DNA from: a bacterium
Lineage (GTDB): Bacteria; Vulcanimicrobiota; Xenobia; Xenobiales; JADMJV01
Assembly (NCBI GenBank): GCA_030149525.1
Contig: JASBRJ010000274.1
Location: forward strand, 1-64,000
Direction: 5' to 3'
DNA: 64,000 nucleotides
This document shows, piece after piece, positions 43,610 to 51,063 of the stretch. Positions within the stretch are counted from its first letter, which is position 1. Each line of letters begins with the position of its first letter. The position numbers and the translations under genes were made by a program. A model generated the notes under the pieces. That model made no database searches, was not told where the DNA came from, and was given only the letters and a program-made list of their open reading frames with translations.

Positions 43610-45307
43610 CTAAGAGGCAAACACCGACCAGTCAACACCGCATCTCGCTTTGTAGGAGTCCATTTCTCCGCCCGTCCAGCCAATTTCGTAGTCAAGCCAT
43701 TCGGCGATATGCAGGTCAACCTGGCGGTCTAAGCGGTTCCCGAACTGGTCGAAGAAAAGCAATCTGCCGTCGGATTGGCGTTCGATTTTGAGAAGTCCGT
43801 CGTGGGTGTTCTTGTGGCAGGCGGAACACAGGCCTATGAGGTTCCCGGGCTCGGTCTTTCCGCCTTTGGAGTAGCTTTCCAGGTGATGGATGTGGAGCCA
43901 AATTCGATTGCAGCACCCAGGGGTGCTACAACACCAGCAGTCGCGGCGTAAGATTTCTCTAGATTGGGCTTTGGTGGTGCTTCGGGCGTTGATGGTGAAG
44001 CGGACTCGGGTGCTTGCCCAAGGATTTTGGATAGGGTCAATTCGAACCCGGTGCGGGTCCAGTTGGGATATCAATTCTTCGTTTATTGAAGCTATACCGA
44101 GAGCCTCGGCCAGTAATTCGGCGGCGCTGCCGGATTGGACCCGGTGCGGGTTCGTTGGAGAGATGAGCTTTCCATCCCCCCCTTCACCCAAGGCCTCGGC
44201 CAGAAATTTTGCAGCCTGGTCAGGCTCGACCCGGTGCGGGTTCACCTGAGAGATAAATCCTTCATTGATTGAGTTGGTGCCGTGGACTTTGCCAAGCATT
44301 AGGGCAGCGAGTTCGGTTTGAACCCGGTGCGGGTCCATCCCAGCGATGAGCCCTTCATTGAACTCTACCCCCAAGGCCTGCGCCAAAAGTTCATTAGCGT
44401 GCCCCGACTGAACCCGGCGCGGGTCCAACTCAAAGCACTCAGGAACATCATCATCATCATCAGCCTCAATAAGCCCCATCTCCACAGCAGTTTCCCGAGC
44501 TTCGGCCACCACAGGAATGAGTCGAGCCCGCTCCGCCTGGAGATCCTTATCGGCCTCCTCAAGGACCTTGGCCTTCGACTCTTCGTCGAGCGGATGATTG
44601 GCCTGATACGAAGTGAGAAGTTCTTTCATGAACTCAGCATGAGTCATGGCTTTATCCTGTTTCAAAGAGAACGCTCGCTTGGCAGCATCGTACAGAACAC
44701 TTGTCTCCGGGTCGAAGGGACATTGAAAGTAGGACCGATAGGCGGTCTCCTCCAGGTCCACTTCGCCCGGCACGGCTCCAGGTGGAGTCTTACTCACCAA
44801 CGCCTGAATCTGCTTGTCATTGTAACGTCCGGCAAGCTGCAACCAATATGCCTCGGTTTCCTCAACGGCAACCCGAACAATCTCTCTCAATTTGCCCCAG
44901 GCAATCCGCCCCTCTTCCGCCGCCAACGATAACTCCGGCAAGAGAACCAACGCCCGAGCTACCCGCTTGAACTCATTGGCCTCCCATTTCTCCATCCCCA
45001 ACTTTGCCACGGCATAATGAGTGGAAGACGAACATCCAAACTTCTTAAAGTCGCCGGTCTCTTGAATCGCCAAAAGGCAACGACCCAGGGTAAGACGACT
45101 GGAAGTCAACGTTCCCACGGCTCTCAAGGCGAGTTGATGACGCACCCGTTCGCCCATGGAAATCAGCTCGGCAAGTCGGAATCTTTTGGGGTCTATGGAT
45201 AAGGGTCTCAGGCTCAAATTCGGCTCCTTTGAAGAAGGTTTTATATGACGTAAGAACGGCTTCATAAAACCAGTTTTGTCAACTGTAACACCTTCGACGG
45301 AGCCCAC
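43610..45307 (-). CDS. HNH endonuclease with inserted repeat array
   Basis: A 565-residue protein. The N-terminal 260 residues are helical and resemble the DUF222-like region of 13E12-type HNH proteins. Residues of about 285-425 are a run of four 30-residue repeats plus a partial fifth, each opening DPHRVQ. The HNH nuclease follows, with paired cysteines in CWCCSTPGC, LHIHHLESYSKGG, and LCSACHKNTHDG. The nuclease motif seems intact. The start is GTG. An ATG fourteen codons later is possible. Such proteins are usually mobile-element linked and are also seen next to intron and IS sequences as here. The role of the repeat array is unknown. Confidence 0.75.
   Translation of the reverse strand: MGSVEGVTVDKTGFMKPFLRHIKPSSKEPNLSLRPLSIDPKRFRLAELISMGERVRHQLALRAVGTLTSSRLTLGRCLLAIQETGDFKKFGCSSSTHYAVAKLGMEKWEANEFKRVARALVLLPELSLAAEEGRIAWGKLREIVRVAVEETEAYWLQLAGRYNDKQIQALVSKTPPGAVPGEVDLEETAYRSYFQCPFDPETSVLYDAAKRAFSLKQDKAMTHAEFMKELLTSYQANHPLDEESKAKVLEEADKDLQAERARLIPVVAEARETAVEMGLIEADDDDDVPECFELDPRRVQSGHANELLAQALGVEFNEGLIAGMDPHRVQTELAALMLGKVHGTNSINEGFISQVNPHRVEPDQAAKFLAEALGEGGDGKLISPTNPHRVQSGSAAELLAEALGIASINEELISQLDPHRVRIDPIQNPWASTRVRFTINARSTTKAQSREILRRDCWCCSTPGCCNRIWLHIHHLESYSKGGKTEPGNLIGLCSACHKNTHDGLLKIERQSDGRLLFFDQFGNRLDRQVDLHIAEWLDYEIGWTGGEMDSYKARCGVDWSVFAS
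44037..44436 (-). repeat. DPHRVQ coding repeats, about 91 bp period
   Basis: Within the HNH gene the sequence CCGGTGCGGGT and close variants recur at about 44,050, 44,140, 44,230, 44,322 and 44,412, spaced 90-93 bases and encoding the DPHRVQ opening of each unit. Units differ at many other positions, so the expansion is not very recent. Confidence 0.8.
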
Positions 45308-45630
45308 TTGGGACCTCGCGAAATCGAGGTGGATTCGGGCTTCTTTTTTGAAGAATTTTTCCCTTAAGAAGCACTCCGAAATTCGACCCTGGGGCCTGGT
45401 AAAGACTCGGCAGGATTCACCGGAAGAGTCGTTTCGTTGAGTGACCCACTAGCTCTTGACCACTTTGGCCACAACTTCGAAGGGAGTGCAGATGCTGCCA
45501 GGAGCCGACATTCCAGGGGTTGGGGAATCAGACGGTGACTGAACGTTTTTTTGCTTCCCTTGATCAAGGGACTCCGCGCGCTTTGGCTTTGGAGAGAACG
45601 AGGTTGGCGTGTTGTGGAGGTTAAGCAAAT
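45308..45630. other. Gap without a convincing gene
   Basis: About 320 bases between the HNH gene and the intron hairpin. A minus-strand frame of 67 codons at 45,364-45,567 has no ribosome site or recognisable motif. A CTTCTTTTTTGAAG hairpin with a T-run near 45,340-45,360 may be a promoter-proximal or terminator element. Confidence 0.45.
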
Positions 45631-45660
45631 GAAGAAAGCTCGGTGTACCGAGCTTTCTTC
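45631..45660 (+). terminator. Perfect terminator hairpin preceding intron
   Basis: Arms GAAGAAAGCTCGGT and ACCGAGCTTTCTTC are fully complementary with a two-base loop. The intron-like element begins straight after it, exactly as at the left edge of the window, where a similar hairpin with the same CCGAGCTT core precedes the other copy. Confidence 0.65.
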
Positions 45661-45966
45661 GGGTTGTTCAGAGAGTTCCGGCCCTAAGCAGCTTCCAGAG
45701 GTGAACTCGGCGAGGTAAGACAGACCTGTTGGATGGCCGAAGGCCCAGAGTTGTCAACCGTTTACCCCAAGGGCACGTAGTCTAGTGAGTTCACCGCCGG
45801 TACCGACCTTACTTCGACCGAAGGGAGTCCCTTTAGGGACCCCTTGGGGACGTTACGAGCAAGACTTATTCGAGCTGCCCCAGTGGGATGCGAGAGCCAG
45901 CGGGGCGCCTTCGTTCTTTATCTGTAAAGGACGGTGGCGACACGCTCGCCGCGTGAGCGGCGGTGC
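45661..45966 (+). mobile_element. Group II intron-like RNA, 5' part
   Basis: The plus-strand homologue of the element at 1-467, with the same order of conserved blocks and compensating hairpin changes. After the block GGCGCCTTCGTTCTTTATC it ends in a hairpin (CGCTCGCC...GGCGGTG) and then runs directly into the stop codon of a minus-strand gene. The 3' domains resume only at about 47,116, so the intron appears split by the toxin/immunity cassette. No reverse transcriptase is encoded between the two parts. Confidence 0.55.
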
Positions 45967-46416
45967 CTAAACGATAGGGTGGGAGTAGCTAAGCAGCTTA
46001 TCTTGAGCCTCCAGATGCTCCAAGGCAGTCGAAATAGTCTCTTTTGAAGTTTCTCTAACAAGAATGAATGAAGGAAGCTCAGTGTAGTTCTCTTTACAGT
46101 TACTCATTAAATTTGATACGTGTTCTACGGTAAAGAAATTTAGAAGTCTTTGTGCCGAGTTAGAAAGATGGAGAGTAACCTCAACAAATTCCTCCGTAGA
46201 ATCACACCGGTCTACACTTGACCATTTTTCTAACTCCAACAATGAAGTTTCAATGCTCACAAAGCAACCAGAAGGATACTTTCTCTTTCGTCCATTGTTG
46301 TCGACGATAGTAACTTGATGTCTCTCTTTATCTTCAGAGATTAAGTCGTAGATTCTGCCGCGCTTTAAGCCCTTGTAAACGCTCTCTGTGCGACATTTTA
46401 ACTTCTTATTGTCCAT
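45967..46416 (-). CDS. Putative immunity protein of RHS toxin
   Basis: A 149-residue soluble protein without signal peptide. Its ATG overlaps the end of the toxin-like gene by eleven bases, the tight coupling expected for a toxin/immunity pair. The protein is helical in the C-terminal half and has marked A+T bias compared with core genes. I recognise no immunity family, so the role rests on position. A frame extending upstream to 46,632 runs inside the toxin gene and is rejected as start. The stop codon touches the intron-like sequence. Confidence 0.6.
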   Translation of the reverse strand: MDNKKLKCRTESVYKGLKRGRIYDLISEDKERHQVTIVDNNGRKRKYPSGCFVSIETSLLELEKWSSVDRCDSTEEFVEVTLHLSNSAQRLLNFFTVEHVSNLMSNCKENYTELPSFILVRETSKETISTALEHLEAQDKLLSYSHPIV

Positions 46417-46879
46417 ACATGCTCCTAAGCGTTTGAATAACAGCTTTTTGATTGGCTTTGCTACTCTTGCCGACAATTTCATACCCATCGGGTGTGTTCC
46501 TAAAATAGAGCCTTCCACCATCTTTTCCTCGAGCTTCGAAAATTCCGTTAAAGAGATTTTTCTTCCCAGTACTTGGATTGACTTGGCCCACCGCCTGTTT
46601 CTCAAAAGGAAGGTCAAGAGCGTTCTGCACATCTACGTTCTTGCCAGCTTTTTCGGCCTGTTTGACGAGCCCGTTGTTTCTCTTGACTGAAGACGATATT
46701 TTGATGGGGCTACAACCTTCACCATTGGCCGACATCTGCATGTTTTGGCCAAGACGGCTCACCTTCGGACCGAGGAATGCCAATAGACTTCCTCCGGCTA
46801 GGGGTCCCACCGCAAAAGCAGGAATAGCTCCTCCCGATAGTTCACCCGTTGCGAGTGCAAGCGTTGGGTTTGATGCCAT
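46406..46879 (-). CDS. RHS-type C-terminal toxin domain, detached
   Basis: A 157-residue frame. Residues 1-55 are a Gly/Ala-rich hydrophobic stretch (LATGELSGGAIPAFAVGPLAGGSLLAF), as often found between an RHS core and its toxin. Residues 60-157 form a compact domain (NLFNGIFEARGKDGGRLYFRN, then GYEIVGKSSKANQKAVIQTL) that looks like a RelE-type RNase fold, though this is by pattern only. There is no ribosome site before the ATG and a stop lies two codons upstream, so it probably continued from the RHS frame at 46,903-47,113 before a frameshift. Confidence 0.55.
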   Translation of the reverse strand: MASNPTLALATGELSGGAIPAFAVGPLAGGSLLAFLGPKVSRLGQNMQMSANGEGCSPIKISSSVKRNNGLVKQAEKAGKNVDVQNALDLPFEKQAVGQVNPSTGKKNLFNGIFEARGKDGGRLYFRNTPDGYEIVGKSSKANQKAVIQTLRSMYGQ

Positions 46880-46902
46880 CCCTCACAACGTAGAGAGCCC
46901 AA

Positions 46903-47113
46903 CTATATCTCTAAGAACGCACCTCCAGCCGTCATGAGATTTCCGACACCTTCCAAAGCCCGTCCACTTGTGTCTTTAACCCAGCGAACAAAGAGAGAGT
47001 TGAATGGCGATCTCCCCCTAAAGCCATCAAAGTGATGTTGTATCACCCACGGGTCGTGGCTGGGCGGAACAAGCCTCGCCGGGTCCGCTTCATTCACTGG
47101 GTTTGTGGTGTAG
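46903..47113 (-). pseudogene. RHS core-end remnant
   Basis: Read on the minus strand, the segment starts NYTTNPVNEADPARL, which matches the end of RHS repeat cores (YxxNNPxNxxDPxGL), the point where variable toxin domains join. It continues for about 55 residues to GVGNLMTAGGAFLEI and a stop. The remaining RHS core is absent: upstream the frame is closed and the sequence changes to intron-like RNA at about 47,115. It is out of frame with the toxin segment that follows. This is a displaced RHS tail rather than a working gene. Confidence 0.6.
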
Positions 47114-47115
47114 TT

Positions 47116-47550
47116 TTAGAGATTCAGCCCCCCGCTCGCCCAATCGGGTCCCTGCTGAGAAACCTGCCCGGCTGCGGAACATGAACCCGGTGCCCAATTG
47201 TAAGAAGCTGGGCCGGAAATCAAAGGCGGTAAACCCGATTTGGATGGCGGCTAACGATCAAAAAGACCCCCACACGACAGCCGGTGCTGTTACCTGGAGG
47301 TCGGTCGCTTTCGTCAAGTCGCCACGGTTCGGATGTGGCTCTCAATGTTGCGCCAACAAAGTCAACGGGCAAAGCACTCCAGGAAATACCTCAAAGACAG
47401 AGCCTGGTTTCGCCTTCCGCTGCCTCAACTTCTACACCCCAGCGTCTGGCAAGCTAACCGGTGAATGCCTTCGGTGGGAGCCCCGTGCGGGAAATCCGCA
47501 CGCCGGGTTCTGTGGGGGACCGGGGAGAGTGCTCTCCCCGGTCTACCTAC
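47116..47550 (+). mobile_element. Group II intron, 3' part with domains V and VI
   Basis: About 435 bases of structured sequence. ATGGCGGCTAACGAT near 47,243 resembles a domain III motif. A canonical domain V lies at 47,478-47,510, followed by a domain VI hairpin with eleven-base perfect arms (ACCGGGGAGAG/CTCTCCCCGGT) and an end at about CTACCTAC, 47,550. Coding frames over this stretch are incidental. The expected 5' half on the same strand is at 45,661-45,966. The two parts could be one intron with the toxin cassette placed inside, or remains of different copies. Confidence 0.65.
47478..47510 (+). ncRNA. Group II intron domain V
   Basis: GAGCCC pairs with GGGTTC at the base, a two-base CC bulge follows on the 3' strand, and CGTGCGG pairs with CCGCACG around a GAAA-type loop. 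The AGC of the catalytic triad is present. This is the signature that identifies the element as a group II intron. Confidence 0.8.
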
Positions 47551-47610
47551 CATGGGGAAACGCTCGCGCCTGCGATGGGCCCCTTCTCCGGCCAAAAGCC
47601 GGGGATGAGG
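47551..47610 (+). repeat. Third intron-derived block
   Basis: Immediately after the intron 3' end, about 60 bases (shared block ACGCTCGCGCCTGCGATGGG) match the reverse complement of positions 1-60, which belong to the 5' part of the left-edge copy. So fragments of a second intron abut this one, as if one copy had inserted into another or the two had recombined. Confidence 0.6.
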
Positions 47611-47662
47611 GGTCCATGAGGAGGAGCGCATTTTGCGAGACCTTGGTATCACCATAAACGAG

Positions 47663-48028
47663 TTAGGTGCCGTGCCAAAAGACTCTACTTACTACGCCGT
47701 TGTCAACGTAGACCAGTAGATGGAGAGTGCCGCCAAAGCCGGTCGAGTAAAACCATCTCTCTCCAGTAACAGACGGCAAATCATCCGGCGTTAGCTTTTG
47801 GTCGTTCCCTCCTTCAAACCAGGGTTCTCCGTGAACTACGGATTCTAAGCCAGGCTTGTGTATGGCGCCAGGAGGGCCCAATCTGGCTAGGACATCAGAC
47901 GACTTTTCCCCCACCTTCGGCTGCTCTTCAGAAAACCTGAAAGGCATCATTACCAAGGTAATTACAGCCATCAGAAATAGAAAGATCGAAATTGGAATTA
48001 GAGCTTTCTCGAATCCGAGTTTTCCCAT
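47663..48028 (-). CDS. Small membrane protein, unrecognised
   Basis: A 121-residue protein with one N-terminal membrane helix (ALIPISIFLFLMAVITLVMM, residues 8-27). The soluble part includes DVLARLGPPGAI and RWFYSTGFGGTLHLLVYVDNGVVSRVFW, with the shape of SmpA/BamE-like or lipoprotein-anchored folds, but no family is certain. I choose the ATG at 48,028 because GGAGAG lies six bases upstream. The frame opens four codons earlier. It follows two other small genes on the same strand. Confidence 0.55.
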   Translation of the reverse strand: MGKLGFEKALIPISIFLFLMAVITLVMMPFRFSEEQPKVGEKSSDVLARLGPPGAIHKPGLESVVHGEPWFEGGNDQKLTPDDLPSVTGERWFYSTGFGGTLHLLVYVDNGVVSRVFWHGT

Positions 48029-48071
48029 AATACTCTCCATTCACTTCATTCATTCGTTGACAATAGTGCGA

Positions 48072-48446
48072 CTAAGGAAATTGGCAATTATACTCTTCCG
48101 CACAGGCGTTCTCGCATGAAGTGAGCGGCTTCTCCACTGCCAGCACGCTACCACGAAGACTATAACGCAAATCGGCGACGTCAAAGCCGATAGCTAGTAA
48201 GCGTAGTAGTTCGAGAAGTTCGGCCTGCGCCTCTGGAACAACTGCGTAAACTGTGTCTGCCAGTTCCACTATTGCGGGCTTTGCCGCCGAGGGGCGCCAA
48301 CCTTGATGGAAGAGTTCGTCTCTCAGAACTTTCAACGCCTGCTTTGCGGCTCTCTTTGCTCTGCCACGATCGATTAAGGACCCAATAATTTTGGGATTGC
48401 CCCTAACTGTCTTATAGGTGTTCCGTTTTACTTCAGGGTCGGTCAT
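48072..48446 (-). CDS. Small soluble protein, unrecognised
   Basis: A 124-residue protein with a basic N-terminal third (SLIDRGRAKRAAKQALKVLRD) and a helical, hydrophobic centre (AELLELLRLLAIGFDVADL), ending in a tail with two cysteines. The ATG overlaps the stop of the preceding gene (ATGA), so the two are made together. No known family. An accessory pair, perhaps another immunity or small toxin-like unit, cannot be excluded. Confidence 0.5.
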   Translation of the reverse strand: MTDPEVKRNTYKTVRGNPKIIGSLIDRGRAKRAAKQALKVLRDELFHQGWRPSAAKPAIVELADTVYAVVPEAQAELLELLRLLAIGFDVADLRYSLRGSVLAVEKPLTSCENACAEEYNCQFP

Positions 48447-48745
48447 AGGGAGGAGCGCTCTTCAGGGACAAAAACGATGTTGTAGTCCGAAACCTTAAGA
48501 AGATATTCTTCGATAATTTCCGTGCAAGTATTGGTAAGGATCGTAGCCATGCAGGCAGGAACAAGAACGCTAAGGTTTTTCTGGTCCAGCGAAATCGTTC
48601 TCGTTCGTTTAAAATTTAAGGCTGCAACGAGGATTTCTTCCGTTCTTTCAGAGTCGCTTGTGAACGCTGCCAATTTCATGGCCTCAATCGTTTTCTTCTT
48701 TATCCGTTGCTCCGGGGAGAGCGGAGTTTGTCTCTCGAGACCCAT
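48443..48745 (-). CDS. Small soluble protein, first of coupled pair
   Basis: A 100-residue protein, charged and helical at the N-terminus (SPEQRIKKKTIEAMKLAAF) with a more hydrophobic C-terminal half (LSVLVPACMATILTNTCTEIIEEYLL). GGAAG lies about fourteen bases before the ATG. It shares four bases with the next gene. The base composition is more A+T rich than that of core genes. No family recognised. Confidence 0.5.
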   Translation of the reverse strand: MGLERQTPLSPEQRIKKKTIEAMKLAAFTSDSERTEEILVAALNFKRTRTISLDQKNLSVLVPACMATILTNTCTEIIEEYLLKVSDYNIVFVPEERSSL

Positions 48746-49233
48746 TAGAAATTAACTAACTTCCAAGCGCGAGGCTCTATCATCACAGACCGGTTCCTTC
48801 GCTTTCTACTAGTGAAAGTATAGCAAAAAGACCTGTCTCTGTGCCCCCGGCCTTCTGGGAATCGAAACTGCGTTGTAGGCGTGACTTGACCGGGTTTTAG
48901 GGGTCGATAAAGCGTAATGGCCTCTGCATCGAATTCGTATTATCGCGCTGTATCCTGTGAATCGAACAGTCGGCACAGTACGGGAGGACCTCTCTCAGTG
49001 ATCTCATTCCGAGCCCTGGCGAAGTAAACGCCTGCTGTCCCGCTGCTTAGAACCCTCAACGTACACATCCCCAAGACTGAGCGAGCGTTCTGCTCATCGT
49101 TATACGGGGAAGTCTGCTCTGCCATCGTTTCTAAATTTTACCCTACCGTACAAAGATTGCAACGAGCCCCCCTGCAGCCAAATTGTAACCAGCCCCCGCT
49201 ACCCTAAAAACAATCAACCAATTTGGAGTCATT
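48746..49233. other. Gap at the right end of the accessory stretch
   Basis: About 490 bases with little to see. A minus-strand frame of 61 codons (48,940-49,125) has no ribosome site and no recognisable motif, and I do not call it as a gene. Near 49,160-49,200, two similar C-rich blocks (ACGAGCCCCCCTGCAG and ACCAGCCCCCGCTACC) stand in front of the depolymerase gene. Confidence 0.45.
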
Positions 49234-50658
49234 ATGCCCGCTACAAAGCCTATTCAACTGGAAAGCCGAGACCCGGTGGAGATTCAGCCGGGGGAGACGG
49301 ATCGTTTTACTCACGCGCTGAGCGGATTCAATTCTTTTCTTTATCCGTTCCATTCTGCCACCTACGGGTTTCAGCAAGCGACCTTTACAGCCTGGGCGCG
49401 AGCCTTTCGCTGGTGGGAGACCTGTTTTGATGCGGAGCCGCTGGGGGCACCCTTGCCCTATCAAACCTTGACCCGAGATATTCTGGCGGCCAATCGCGAG
49501 ATTTGTGAGTTGATGGCGAAAGACTACGGGAAGCCGAGCTTTGAAATCGAGGAAGTGGTGATCGACGGCGAGCCGGTGAAAGTGACCGAGCGGGTGGTGG
49601 CTCAGTCACCGTTTTGTAATCTGCTCCATTTTCAACGAAAGGTGAAGCGAAACGATCCGAAGGTTCTGATCGTGGCTCCCTTGTCCGGCCACTTTGCCAC
49701 TCTTCTCAGACCCACGGTGAAGCGGATGTTGGAGGAGCACGACGTCTACATTACCGATTGGAACAGCGCTCGCGATGTGCCCCTTGAGGCGGGAGACTTT
49801 GGGGTGGACCACTACGTGTCCCATGTCAAACAGTTCCTGGAGGTGGTCGGCCCCGAGGCGAGTGTTCTGGCTGTGTGTCAGCCGGTTGTGCCGGTGTTGG
49901 CGGCGGTGTCGTTGCTAGCTCAGGAAGAGTCGCCCCACCAACCGGTTGCCATGGTTTTGATGGGTGGACCGGTGGACACGGAAGCTGCCACGAGTGAGGT
50001 GACGGAACTTGCCGAAGGCAATGAGATCGAGTTTTTTGAGAACAACCTCATCGGCGTGGTTCCTCCAGGATTTCCGGGGGCCGGTCGCAAGGTGTTTCCC
50101 GGTTTCGTGGCTCTTGGGAGCTTTCTTGCCATGAATCCCGGTCGCCATGTGAAGTCTTACATGCAGATCTGGAACGACCGAATCCAGGGTCGCCACGCCG
50201 CCGCCGATAAGAAGGTTCGGTTCTACGACGAATACAACGCTGTTCTGGATAACTACGGACGTTTCTATCTGGAGACGGTCCAGGAAGTGTTCAAAGACGA
50301 AGACCTGGCCAAGGGCAAGATGCGCCACTTCGGCTACCTCATCGAACCGGCTCTGATCAAAAAGACCGCTCTGATGACGGTGGAGGGAGCCAGAGACGAT
50401 ATCTCCCCTCCCGGTCAGACCACTGCTGCCCACATCCTCTGCAGCGGTCTCAAGCCGGAGCAGAAGTTCCACTACCTGGAAGAAGAGGCGGGTCACTACG
50501 GAATCTTCAGTGGAAGAAAGTGGCGAAATAAAGTGGCTCCCCGTATAACCACTTTCCTACGAAAGGCGGCTGAGCAACGAGGACTGTCTTACCAGCCGTC
50601 CACCAGTCAAGCGGAGATAGCTACCTACTGTTTGAGCCCTGAAGTGTCTCCAGAATAA
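49234..50658 (+). CDS. phaZ: Intracellular polyhydroxybutyrate depolymerase
   Basis: A 474-residue PhaZ-type enzyme of the alpha/beta hydrolase fold, which breaks stored PHB granules to 3-hydroxybutyrate units. The nucleophile is a cysteine in VLAVCQPVVPV, as in intracellular depolymerases of the Ralstonia type rather than the serine of most hydrolases. The acid is in EGARDDISPPGQT and the histidine in EEAGHYGIFSGRKW. The N-terminus has no signal peptide. GGAG six bases before the ATG supports the start. It indicates a carbon-storage lifestyle, but no synthase gene is in the window. Its 3' end overlaps the convergent MerR-type gene by 38 bases. Confidence 0.88.
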   Translation: MPATKPIQLESRDPVEIQPGETDRFTHALSGFNSFLYPFHSATYGFQQATFTAWARAFRWWETCFDAEPLGAPLPYQTLTRDILAANREICELMAKDYGKPSFEIEEVVIDGEPVKVTERVVAQSPFCNLLHFQRKVKRNDPKVLIVAPLSGHFATLLRPTVKRMLEEHDVYITDWNSARDVPLEAGDFGVDHYVSHVKQFLEVVGPEASVLAVCQPVVPVLAAVSLLAQEESPHQPVAMVLMGGPVDTEAATSEVTELAEGNEIEFFENNLIGVVPPGFPGAGRKVFPGFVALGSFLAMNPGRHVKSYMQIWNDRIQGRHAAADKKVRFYDEYNAVLDNYGRFYLETVQEVFKDEDLAKGKMRHFGYLIEPALIKKTALMTVEGARDDISPPGQTTAAHILCSGLKPEQKFHYLEEEAGHYGIFSGRKWRNKVAPRITTFLRKAAEQRGLSYQPSTSQAEIATYCLSPEVSPE

Positions 50659-51010
50659 GACATTCGCCACCTTGACCACATCCCTCAACAAGCTCGGAGA
50701 GGTGCTTCTCCAGGGCTTTGAGTTTTTCGATCTTAAGCTGCACGGAGTGAAGATGCCGGAGAGCCATCTCGCAAGCTTTTCGACACGAGTCGGGCTCTTG
50801 ATCAAGGCTTGCCAACTCTTCAATCTCTTGGAGAGAAAAGCCGATATCTTTGGCCCGTCGGATGAACTTCAGACGTTCTAAATGGGACTCGCTGTAACGA
50901 CGATAACCTCGCGCCGGTTTTGCCGGTCGAATAAGCAACCCTCGGTTCTCGTAGTAGCGAACGGTTTCTACGTTCACGTCCGCTTCTCTGGCCAGTCGAC
51001 CGATTGTCAT
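50621..51010 (-). CDS. MerR-family metal-responsive regulator
   Basis: A 129-residue regulator. The winged helix is typical: TIGRLAREADVNVETVRYYENRGLL, then RGYRRYSESHLERLKFI. A dimerisation helix follows. Cysteines at 76, 80, 111 and 117 provide candidate metal ligands, more alike to MerR/PbrR than to CueR, although the CysX5Cys spacing at the end differs from mercury MerR. It is divergent from the thioredoxin-like gene, with a MerR-type promoter between, so that gene is the likely target. Confidence 0.85.
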   Translation of the reverse strand: MTIGRLAREADVNVETVRYYENRGLLIRPAKPARGYRRYSESHLERLKFIRRAKDIGFSLQEIEELASLDQEPDSCRKACEMALRHLHSVQLKIEKLKALEKHLSELVEGCGQGGECLILETLQGSNSR

Positions 51011-51024
51011 TTGCCTACCACCTC

Positions 51025-51056
51025 TTGACTCCGTAGTTAGGTACAGACTTTAGGAT
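51025..51056 (+). promoter_or_regulatory. MerR-type promoter/operator
   Basis: TTGACT (51,025-51,030) and TAGGAT (51,051-51,056) are separated by 20 bases, the overlong spacing MerR activators correct by twisting DNA. The spacer holds a dyad, ACTCCGTA and TACAGACT around GTTAGG, whose left arm equals that of the known mercury operon operator. It faces the thioredoxin-like gene starting at 51,064. Confidence 0.65.
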
Positions 51057-51063
51057 AGCTCTC

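Noticed and set aside
46417-46632. Upstream extension of the immunity gene
   Set aside because: The added 72 codons overlap the toxin frame and have no ribosome site. The ATG at 46,416 gives the standard short overlap.
47103-47657. A 184-codon plus-strand frame
   Set aside because: It runs straight through group II intron domains V and VI, whose RNA structure explains the sequence. The product has no motif.
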